Below, piece after piece: positions 51,840-59,172 of a stretch of DNA of 64,000 nt. The position numbers and the translations under genes were made by a program. Each line of letters starts with the position of its first letter. Positions within the stretch are counted from its first letter, which is position 1. Below the pieces are notes generated by a model that was given only the letters and a program-made list of their open reading frames with translations, did not search any database and was not told the DNA's origin. Source of the stretch: Sphingomonas sp. OV641 (lineage in GTDB: Bacteria; Pseudomonadota; Alphaproteobacteria; Sphingomonadales; Sphingomonadaceae); the NCBI RefSeq assembly GCF_900109205.1, contig NZ_FNZB01000001.1, forward strand, positions 186,001-250,000, written 5' to 3'.

Positions 51840-53921
51840 TCAGCCGATCGTGCCCAAAGAGCGGATCCGCGCTCGGGAGTGGATCTCGTTCTGCGACAGA
51901 ACCACCGTTGCCGGGCGAACACGTTCAATAATCGAGCGCACGAAGGGTCGGATAGACGGGTTGGTCAGCAGGCAGGGAATGTCGCCCTGCTGCGCCAGGG
52001 CATCGAGCGTGCTGCGCAGCGCTGCGATAAAGGCCTGCAGGTGCGAGGGCGCCATGGCGAGCTGCCGATCATCGCCTTGGCCGATGATGCTTTCGGCGAA
52101 GGCAGCGTCCCACTCGCCTGATAGGGTGACGATGGGAATGGAGCCGTCGCGCGCCTGTTGCGCCGAAATCTGCCGCGACAGCCTGCTGCGAACGTGCTCC
52201 GTTATCTGCGTGAGATTGGACGTCAGCGGCGCGGATTCCGCGATCCCCTCAAGGATCGTGGGAATGTCGCGAATGGAGACGCTTTCGCTCAACAAGTTCT
52301 GCAGGATCCGCTGCACGCCCGAAACGGAGATCTTGGACGGCACAATGTCTCCGACCAGCTTCTCCGATTCCTTGTGCACTTCGTTCAAGAGCTTTTGTGT
52401 TTCGGTATAGCTCAGCAGGTCGGCGATATTGTCCTTCACCAGCTCGGTCAGATGGGTGGTGATGATGGTGCCGCAATCCACCACCGTGAGGCCGCGAAAG
52501 CCGGCTTCCTCGCGCAGTTCGGGCTCGATCCACAGCGCGGGGAGATTGAAGACCGGCTCGCGTGTCACTTCGCCGGGGATGCCGACGTTGGCGCCGCCGG
52601 GATTGATCACCAGCAGCTTGTCCAGCCGGATCTCGCCACGCGCCGCCTCGGTCTCCTTGATGTAGACGACATATTCGCTGGCCTTCAGGGCCATGTTGTC
52701 GATGATCCGCACGGAGGGAAGGACGAAACCATATTCGGTCGCCATCTGCCGCCGCAGTGCGCGCACCTGATCGTCAAGGCGCGGCTCGCGCTGCGCGTCG
52801 TTGATGATCGGGAGCAGCGCATAGCCGATCTCGATGCGGCAGGCGTCGATCGCCAGGGTACGTGAGATGGGCTCTTCGGCCGGGATTGCGGCGGCTTCGG
52901 CCGCTACCTGGTCACGAACGGCCTGCGCAGCGCGCAGGTCGGACTCCTTGCTCATCTTCCACGCGACCCAGCCGCTCAGCCCGGCAAAGGCCGCAAACGG
53001 AATGAAGGGGAGGCCAGGAATCAGCGCCAGCGCACCCATCAGAAACGCGACCATCCCGAACGCCTTCGGGTAACGGCCAAGCTGCTCGCCCAGCGCCGCG
53101 CCGGTCTTGCCGGTCACGCCGCCCTTAGACACCAGCATGCCGGCCGCGATCGACACGATCAGCGCGGGCACCTGGCTGACCAGGCCATCGCCCACCGTCA
53201 GCAACGTATAGGTGTGGAACGCCTCGCCAAAGGGAACGCCGTGCACCGCGACACCCATGATGAGGCCGACCAGCACGTTGATGGCGGTGATCATCAGCGC
53301 GGCGACGGCATCGCCCTTCACGAACTTCGACGCGCCGTCCATCGCTCCGTAGAAGCCGCTTTCGGCCTCGACCTCCGAGCGGCGTTCGCGCGCCGTGGTC
53401 TCATCAATCATCCCGGCCGATAGGTCCGCGTCGATCGCCATCTGCTTGCCCGGCATGGAGTCCAGGCTGAAGCGGGCGGCGACCTCAGCGATGCGGCCGG
53501 CACCCTTGGTGATAACGACGAAGTTGATGACGATCAGGATGGCGAAGATGGTGATGCCGATCACCGTTTCGCCGCCGATCAGGAACTCGCCGAACGCGTG
53601 GATCACGCCGCCGGCGGCGGCTGGCCCTTCATGCCCGTGCCCCAGGATCAGGCGGGTCGAGGCGATGTTGAGGCCGAGCCGCAGCATCGTCACGACCAGC
53701 AGGATCGTTGGGAATGCGGAAAGCTGAAGCGGCTTTTCGATGAACAGCGCCGTCATCAGGATCATGACCGATGCGGTGATCGAGAGCGCGATGCCAAAGT
53801 CGAGCAGCCAGCCCGGCATCGGCAGGATCAACATGGCGATGATGGCGATCACGCCGACCGCCAGTGCCATGTCGCGGTTCGCGCCCATGCGCTGGAACAA
53901 GGAGGTGAGTTGTGGCGGCAT
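51840..53921 (-). CDS. flhA: Flagellar export gate protein FlhA
   Basis: 693 residues. Eight N-terminal membrane helices with the FHIPEP block (TMLRLGLNIASTRLIL; KGAGRIAEVAARFSLDSMPGKQMAIDADLSAGMIDE..ARERRSEVEAESGFYGAMDGASKFVKGDA), and a C-terminal cytoplasmic domain with CGTIITTHLTELVKDNIADLLSYTETQKLL. Forms the export-gate nonamer. 21 bases after flbD. Confidence 0.97.
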   Translation of the reverse strand: MPPQLTSLFQRMGANRDMALAVGVIAIIAMLILPMPGWLLDFGIALSITASVMILMTALFIEKPLQLSAFPTILLVVTMLRLGLNIASTRLILGHGHEGPAAAGGVIHAFGEFLIGGETVIGITIFAILIVINFVVITKGAGRIAEVAARFSLDSMPGKQMAIDADLSAGMIDETTARERRSEVEAESGFYGAMDGASKFVKGDAVAALMITAINVLVGLIMGVAVHGVPFGEAFHTYTLLTVGDGLVSQVPALIVSIAAGMLVSKGGVTGKTGAALGEQLGRYPKAFGMVAFLMGALALIPGLPFIPFAAFAGLSGWVAWKMSKESDLRAAQAVRDQVAAEAAAIPAEEPISRTLAIDACRIEIGYALLPIINDAQREPRLDDQVRALRRQMATEYGFVLPSVRIIDNMALKASEYVVYIKETEAARGEIRLDKLLVINPGGANVGIPGEVTREPVFNLPALWIEPELREEAGFRGLTVVDCGTIITTHLTELVKDNIADLLSYTETQKLLNEVHKESEKLVGDIVPSKISVSGVQRILQNLLSESVSIRDIPTILEGIAESAPLTSNLTQITEHVRSRLSRQISAQQARDGSIPIVTLSGEWDAAFAESIIGQGDDRQLAMAPSHLQAFIAALRSTLDALAQQGDIPCLLTNPSIRPFVRSIIERVRPATVVLSQNEIHSRARIRSLGTIG

Positions 53922-53942
53922 GAGGATCGTCCCGATCTGAGG

Positions 53943-55286
53943 TCAGGCGGCAGGCGAGACGGCGATACCCGCCTCGATGAAGCTCTTGAGCTTGTTGCGC
54001 ATGGTGCGGACCGAAATGCCCAGGATGCTGGAAGCCGAGGTCCGGTTGCCGTGGCAATGTTCCAGCGTCTGGAGAATCAGCTCGCGTTCGACCTCCTCCA
54101 CCGTGCGGCCAACGAGGCTCTCGACCTTCGGCAGACCGAGTTCCATGCGAGGCGCGGCGGGCGCGAGCTGACGCCCGTCCGTGAGAACCAGGTCGCTCGG
54201 CTCGATCGCATTTCCGCGGGCCAGCAGAACCGCGCGGTGCATCACGTCCTGAAGTTCCCGGACGTTTCCCGGCCAGTCATAGTCAAGCAGCGCTGCGGCC
54301 GCTTCTTCCGATAAGGCGGGGGCGGGCCGCTGCTCCGCACGGGCGGCGTCTTCGATCTGCCGCAGCGCGAGGCACAGGATATCTTGCCCACGCTCGCGCA
54401 GGGGCGGGAGGCAGAGCTGCACCAGTTCCAGGTGCGACACCAGATCGGCGCGGAAGGTGCCGGCCGCGACACGATCGGCAAGGGAGGTTGTTGCGCTGAC
54501 CATCAGACGCGCATCGAGCGCGATTGAAGCGGTGCCGTTCATTCGCCGGATCACACCGCTGCGCAGGGCATGGGCGAGATCGGCCTGGATCGTCGGGGGG
54601 AGAAGATCGACGTTGCGCAACAGCAGGGTCCCCTTATGCGCCTTCTCCAATCGCCCGATGCGCCGCGCGACGGCACCAGGAAACGCACCTGCCTCATGCC
54701 CGAACAGCTCGGATGCGATCACCTCCGGGGAGGCGCCGGCGCATTCCACGATCTCGAACCGTCCCGAACAGCCGGACGCGTCGTGGATGTGGCGTGCCAG
54801 CAGTTCCTTGCCCGTGCTGCGCTCGCCGCAAAGCAACACGGGAACGCGCGCGGTGGCCATGCTGAGCCCGAACGACACCGCCCGTGCCAGCGCCGGATCT
54901 TCACCGAGGATCACCGAAGAGGCGGTCGGCGCGATGGAGGCGATGGCGGCAGCGATCAGCGAGCGCTCCGGCGGCAGGGGTACATAATCGCGGGCACCGG
55001 CGCGGATGGCGCTGACCGCCTGATCCGCGGACGCGTTGATGCCGCATGCGATCACCGGCAGGGTGAAACGCTCGGCGCGCAGCTGGGCGAGGAAGCCGGC
55101 AGCATCGAGGCCGACATCGATCATCACCATCATCGCCCCATCGGATCGAAGCAGCGCCAGCGCTTGGGCGGGGGCATCCGCCATGTCGACATGCGCCCCT
55201 GCGTCCCGCGCCATCTCCGCGGCGAGCCGGAACTCGCTGCCGGGTTGGCCGACGAGAAGCAGACGAGTTGCATTCGGTTGTGTCAT
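53943..55286 (-). CDS. flbD: FlbD-type flagellar transcription regulator with degraded AAA+ core
   Basis: 447 residues. The N-terminal receiver-like domain ends ACGINASADQAVSAIRAGARDYVPLPPERSLI, like Caulobacter FlbD. In the AAA+ domain Walker A is GERSTGKE (154-161), the GAFTGA loop is GAFPGA (200-205), Walker B's DE is replaced by R224-N225, and the arginine-finger motif FRxDLxxRL reads FRADLVSHL (His285). The C-terminal Fis-type helix-turn-helix (LILQTLEHCHGNRTSASSILGISVRTMRNKL) is intact. Sigma-54 contact and ATP hydrolysis therefore look impaired, while DNA binding should remain. Confidence 0.92.
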   Translation of the reverse strand: MTQPNATRLLLVGQPGSEFRLAAEMARDAGAHVDMADAPAQALALLRSDGAMMVMIDVGLDAAGFLAQLRAERFTLPVIACGINASADQAVSAIRAGARDYVPLPPERSLIAAAIASIAPTASSVILGEDPALARAVSFGLSMATARVPVLLCGERSTGKELLARHIHDASGCSGRFEIVECAGASPEVIASELFGHEAGAFPGAVARRIGRLEKAHKGTLLLRNVDLLPPTIQADLAHALRSGVIRRMNGTASIALDARLMVSATTSLADRVAAGTFRADLVSHLELVQLCLPPLRERGQDILCLALRQIEDAARAEQRPAPALSEEAAAALLDYDWPGNVRELQDVMHRAVLLARGNAIEPSDLVLTDGRQLAPAAPRMELGLPKVESLVGRTVEEVERELILQTLEHCHGNRTSASSILGISVRTMRNKLKSFIEAGIAVSPAA

Positions 55287-55291
55287 CCGCC

Positions 55292-55651
55292 TCAGCGCTC
55301 CGGCCGGGTGATTTCGGTGAGCGTCACGCCCAGCGAGTTGTCGATCATCACCACCTCGCCGCGCGCGATCAGGCGATCGTTCACGAAGACGTCGACCGGC
55401 TCACCGACGCGGCGGTCGAGCTCGATGATCGCGCCGGCCTTCAGGCGCAGCAGATCGCCGATCGGCAGGCGCGAACGCCCAAGGACGGCCTGAACCTTGA
55501 CGGGCACCTCGTGAACGGCCTCGAGCCCGATCTCGTCGGGATTGTCGCTGTCGTCGGCACCGGCACCGAAATCCTCGAACAGCGGGCTGGCGGTGCTTTC
55601 CGCCGTCAGAAGCTGCGCGTGATCTTCGTTGTTCATCGACATTTCCATCAT
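55292..55651 (-). CDS. fliN: Flagellar motor switch protein FliN
   Basis: 119 residues from an ATG overlapping the fliF stop (ATGA; in-frame ATGs exist 4 codons upstream and 1-5 downstream). Acidic N-terminus, then the SpoA domain VHEVPVKVQAVLGRSRLPIGDLLRLKAGAIIELDRRVGEPVDVFVNDRLIARGEVVMIDNSLGVTLTEI. Forms the lower C-ring with FliM. Confidence 0.94.
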   Translation of the reverse strand: MMEMSMNNEDHAQLLTAESTASPLFEDFGAGADDSDNPDEIGLEAVHEVPVKVQAVLGRSRLPIGDLLRLKAGAIIELDRRVGEPVDVFVNDRLIARGEVVMIDNSLGVTLTEITRPER

Positions 55652-57261
55652 GCGTTCATCCATTGGCGGATCACGGCGGCGGCTTCAGGCGGGCTTGCCT
55701 GGATCGCGTCGCCAATCTTCTTGAGGGCGGAGCCCTTGATGCGGCCGTCGACCTGGGCGAGCGCGATTTCCTCATCGAGCATCGGCACAGCCGGGGCGGC
55801 ATCCTGCAAAGCATCGAGTTGCTGGATCGCGGCCGGATCACCTTGGGCAGCCTGAGCGGTCAGCCGGGCAAGTTCCGGCCCTTCCGGATGAAGAAGCGTT
55901 TCGACCTGGCCGGGCGCGGCATCCGCGTCGGCTCGGCGCGGTTTCAGCATGCGAAGCGCGATCAGCCCGACGCCGGCAATCACCAGGAACTTCAGCAAAC
56001 CAAGGATCTGATCCGTGGTGACGAGGGAGAAGACACTTTCTTCCTTGTCCGCCAGGCTGTCGTCGGCAGCGAACTGCATGCTTTCAACCACCACGCTGTC
56101 GCCGCGCTCCGCATCAATGCCGACGGCATTCTCAACGAGGCGGGTAAGGCGCTGGATCTTGGGCTGGGGCAGGCCATTGATGCCGCCATCGATCATGACC
56201 GCCACGGACAAACGGTTGATCCTGCCCGGTGCACGAACGACGACGCTGCGGGTTTGGCTGTTCGCGTAGGTGGTATCTTCCGAGGTTTCGGTGCGCGCGG
56301 CATTGCGCGTGTCGCCCTGGCCGGCGGGTTGACCCTGGTTCTCCGGCAATTGGGCGCCAACGCTCGCCATCTGGGCGGCAGCCTGATTTTCGCTGTTCTG
56401 ATCGTTCGATTCCACCGTGACCTGGCGGGCGATGACCTGCTTGTCGGGATCGAAGACGTTGGACTCCTCGCGCGTTTGATCGCGGTCGATCTGCGCCGAA
56501 ACTTCGGCGCGCACCTTGCCGGCGCCGACGATGGGCTCAAGCAGCGCCTCGATCTCCTCGCGCAGCTTGCTTTCGACCGCCTGCTGGCGCTCGTCTGCCG
56601 AGCCTGCGCCGGCTTCGCCCGCTTCACCCGCACGCGCCAGGAGCGCCCCCGTATGATCCACGATCGATACGGACTCAGGGGTCAGTTCCGGGACGGACGA
56701 GGACACGAGATAGCGGATCGACTGAACCGCCTCCCCGGTCAGGCGAGCGCGCGTCTTCACCGTCACCGCGGCAGTCGCCTTGCGGCTTTCGGTGGAGAAC
56801 ATGGCGCGTTCCGGCATGACGATGTGGACGCGGGCGCGGCTCACATTCTGCAGGCTTTCGATTGAACGGGAGAGCTCGCCCTCGATCGCGCGGGTCTCGT
56901 TCAGCTTCGCACGCGACGCGGAGATGCCGAAGGGCTCCTCCTCGTCGAGAACCTCATAACCGATCTTCCCGCCCAGCTTCTCGCCGGCCATGCTCATGCG
57001 CAGTTCGGCAAGCTTCTCCTGCGGCGCAAGGATCGAGCTGCCGTCGGCCGAAAGCTGGAACGGGATGTTCTGACTGGCGAGCTTTTCCGAAATGGTCTGG
57101 GCGGCGGCGGGATCGAGATCGGTGTAAAGAAACCCCATCGCGTCCGAGCCGCCGCGCAGTGCCATGGCCGCGAGCAGCGCGAGCAGGGCAACGGCGACCC
57201 CGCCCATGATCATCAGTCTTCGCGCCCCGATCTGGGCCACGATTGTCCGCAACTGGTTCAA
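55648..57261 (-). CDS. fliF: MS-ring protein FliF
   Basis: 537 residues from TTG at 57261 (GAGGGG 6 bases upstream); an in-frame GTG at 57294 would add 11 residues but has no good ribosome site. N-terminal membrane helix (RLMIMGGVAVALLALLAAMAL), YscJ-type ring domain (FLYTDLDPAAAQTISEKLASQNIPFQLSADGSSILAP...SRARVHIVMPERAMF), second membrane helix near residue 455 (LLKFLVIAGVGLIALRML) and a cytoplasmic tail that binds FliG. First gene of fliF-fliN-flbD-flhA. Confidence 0.96.
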   Translation of the reverse strand: MNQLRTIVAQIGARRLMIMGGVAVALLALLAAMALRGGSDAMGFLYTDLDPAAAQTISEKLASQNIPFQLSADGSSILAPQEKLAELRMSMAGEKLGGKIGYEVLDEEEPFGISASRAKLNETRAIEGELSRSIESLQNVSRARVHIVMPERAMFSTESRKATAAVTVKTRARLTGEAVQSIRYLVSSSVPELTPESVSIVDHTGALLARAGEAGEAGAGSADERQQAVESKLREEIEALLEPIVGAGKVRAEVSAQIDRDQTREESNVFDPDKQVIARQVTVESNDQNSENQAAAQMASVGAQLPENQGQPAGQGDTRNAARTETSEDTTYANSQTRSVVVRAPGRINRLSVAVMIDGGINGLPQPKIQRLTRLVENAVGIDAERGDSVVVESMQFAADDSLADKEESVFSLVTTDQILGLLKFLVIAGVGLIALRMLKPRRADADAAPGQVETLLHPEGPELARLTAQAAQGDPAAIQQLDALQDAAPAVPMLDEEIALAQVDGRIKGSALKKIGDAIQASPPEAAAVIRQWMNA

Positions 57262-57305
57262 GGATCGCCCCTCGTCTACAAGCCGGGGCTTCACCCCACG
57301 AGTTC

Positions 57306-57311
57306 ATTATA
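57306..57311 (-). promoter_or_regulatory. Candidate -10 element (site C) for fliF operon
   Basis: TATAAT on the minus strand preceded by CCCCCTCC, 45 bases before the fliF TTG; palindrome centre 22 bases upstream. Confidence 0.65.
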
Positions 57312-57325
57312 GGAGGGGGAGGGGG

Positions 57326-57340
57326 CGGCAGATTCTGCCG
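57326..57340. promoter_or_regulatory. Palindromic operator candidate CGGCA-N5-TGCCG (upstream of fliF)
   Basis: 5+5 arms (CGGCA, spacer GATTC, TGCCG), extended to 7+7 bp by the flanking G/C and inner G/C. It sits where a -35 box would be for site C. A further CGGCAAG half-site lies about 13 bases upstream. Confidence 0.62.
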
Positions 57341-57362
57341 CTGGGAAAAACTTGCCGGGTGT

Positions 57363-58022
57363 TCACGCCGCCGGCATCAGCGCCTCAAGCTCTGCAAGGA
57401 TCGCCTGACGGCGCGCATCGGCGTCAAGCGCGAGTGCACCCTGATCCCATTCGATGAATGCGTCGCCGGGGGCGAGGCTCGGGTCGGACACGACCTGCAA
57501 ATTCAGGCGTCGCCGATCGCTCGCCTGCCGTGCCGCGATGAGGCGCTCGACTTCTTCGATAACGGCGGGTGACACCCGCACGAGCAGTTCCTGACCGCGC
57601 GCCACCTGTTTCAACACGCGCCCGATGGCTTCGTCGATCGACAGGGCAGGATCACGCGCGATTGCCCGGCCGGCAAGAAGATCGGCAGCGGCAAGGGAAA
57701 CCTCCGCGCCATCGCGCGCGACCTGGCTGGCGATCTCATCCATGCGTTCGTCCAGCATCTCAAGCGATGCCTGAAGCGCGTCAACGGCTGCCAGCATGGC
57801 GGCCTCCCGCTCGTCGCGGGCCTGCTGCAGCCCCGCCTCGAACGCCTCCGCGCGGGCGGCGGCGACCAGCGCCGCCTGATCCTGCTGCATCAGCGCGAGA
57901 TCAGCCCGTAGCGCGGCGATCTCGAGGTGAAGCTCATCGGTGGACGCCTTCGACGGGTCGGTCTCCGGGAGCGCAAAGATGCTGTCGAAAATGAACGGCC
58001 GGATGTGGGAGGAGGTGTGCAT
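57363..58022 (-). CDS. fliH: Flagellar assembly protein FliH
   Basis: 219 residues. Helical, Ala/Glu/Arg-rich N-terminal half (LHLEIAALRADLALMQQDQAALVAAARAEAFEAGLQQARDEREAAMLAAVDALQASLEMLDERM) and a C-terminal domain with AADLLAGRAIARDPALSIDEAIGRVLKQVARGQELLVRVSPAVIEEVERLIA, as in FliH. Regulates FliI ATPase. 11 bases after fliG; GAGG upstream of the ATG. Confidence 0.85.
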   Translation of the reverse strand: MHTSSHIRPFIFDSIFALPETDPSKASTDELHLEIAALRADLALMQQDQAALVAAARAEAFEAGLQQARDEREAAMLAAVDALQASLEMLDERMDEIASQVARDGAEVSLAAADLLAGRAIARDPALSIDEAIGRVLKQVARGQELLVRVSPAVIEEVERLIAARQASDRRRLNLQVVSDPSLAPGDAFIEWDQGALALDADARRQAILAELEALMPAA

Positions 58023-58033
58023 CGCAGTCGTCC

Positions 58034-59068
58034 TCAGATGATCATGGAGTCATCGCTCTTCGGATCGACGAGCATGATCTCGCCCCGATCCGCCAGCGAC
58101 TTGGCGAGGCGGACCAGCGCGCTTTGCGCTTCTTCGCAATCGCGCGCGCGAACCGGGCCCATGCCGGCCATGTCCTCGCGCATCAGCTTGGCCGAGCGTT
58201 CGGTCATGGAGCCGAAGAAGAGCTGCTTCATTTCTTCCGGCGCACCCTTCAGTGCCAGCGCGACCTGCCGCTTGTCCGCCTGACGGACGATGACCGATAC
58301 CGAGCTGGGGATCAGGTTGCCGAGATCCTCGAAGGTGAACATCAGCGAGCGGATCCGTTCGGCGGAGTCCGGCGCACGCTCGTCAAGCGCGTTCAGCATC
58401 GCCTCCTCGGTCGAGCGATCCATGGCGTTGAAGATGTCAGCCATGGATTCATGTGGATCGGTGCGCTGGGAGCGCGCCAGGTTGCTCATGAACTCGCTCT
58501 GGAGTGTATGCTCGATCTGGCTGAGCACCTCCTTTTGCACCGCGTCCATGCGCAACATGCGCTGAATGACGTCGACGGAGAACTCGCGCGGCAGGACGGC
58601 CAGCACGCGCGCGGCATGATCGGAGCGCAGCTTGCTCAGGATCACCGCGGCGGTCTGCGGATATTCGTTCTTGAGATAGGATGCGAGAACCCCCTCGCTG
58701 ACGTTCGACAGCTTGTCCCACATCGTTCGGCCGGAGGGGCCCCGAATATCCTCCATGATCTCCCGGACGCGATCCTCCGGCAACATGCCGCCCAGCAGTC
58801 GCTCCGTCGTCTCAAAGGAACCGTGAAGCGATGCCATGCTCGACACTTCGCCGGAGAACTGGATCAGCAGATGCTCCACCACCGTCGAGGGCACGCGACC
58901 GAGCTGCGCGATGGTGCCGGACAGCTCCTTGATCTCATCGACCGACAATTGCTCCCAGATCGCGGCGCCATGCTCCTTGCCAAGCGCGAGCATCAGCGCC
59001 GCAGCCCGCTGCGGGCCGGTGTAGCGCTTCAGCTCCGCAGGCTCCGCGATCGGCATCATCATCGTCAT
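58034..59068 (-). CDS. fliG: Flagellar motor switch protein FliG
   Basis: 344 residues from the ATG at 59068 (GGAGCG about 8 bases upstream; the frame runs 18 codons further). N-terminal KRYTGPQRAAALMLALGKEHGAAIWEQLSVDEIKELSGTIAQLGRV, middle ILSKLRSDHAARVLAVLPREFSVDVIQRMLRMDAV, and C-terminal torque helix IRSLMFTFEDLGNLIPSSVSVIVRQADKRQVALALKGAPEEMKQLFFGSMTERSAKLMREDM. Site F lies 61 bases upstream. Confidence 0.97.
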   Translation of the reverse strand: MTMMMPIAEPAELKRYTGPQRAAALMLALGKEHGAAIWEQLSVDEIKELSGTIAQLGRVPSTVVEHLLIQFSGEVSSMASLHGSFETTERLLGGMLPEDRVREIMEDIRGPSGRTMWDKLSNVSEGVLASYLKNEYPQTAAVILSKLRSDHAARVLAVLPREFSVDVIQRMLRMDAVQKEVLSQIEHTLQSEFMSNLARSQRTDPHESMADIFNAMDRSTEEAMLNALDERAPDSAERIRSLMFTFEDLGNLIPSSVSVIVRQADKRQVALALKGAPEEMKQLFFGSMTERSAKLMREDMAGMGPVRARDCEEAQSALVRLAKSLADRGEIMLVDPKSDDSMII

Positions 59069-59128
59069 GGAAGAATCGCTCCGGCAGATTTCGTGGCCTG
59101 ATCGCGCCCAAGCGGCCGCCACCCGCCT

Positions 59129-59134
59129 ATTATA
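59129..59134 (-). promoter_or_regulatory. Candidate -10 element (site F) for fliG-fliH
   Basis: TATAAT on the minus strand preceded by TTCTTCC. A TGCCG half-site ends 10 bases before it; no full palindrome. Confidence 0.58.
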
Positions 59135-59172
59135 GGAAGAAGTGCGGCAGGGTCGGTGAGGGCGGCGGCGGA

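Noticed and set aside
57340..57360. Sigma-54-like TGGGAAAAACTTGC string near fliF
   Set aside because: GG-to-GC spacing is 9 and it points away from fliF.
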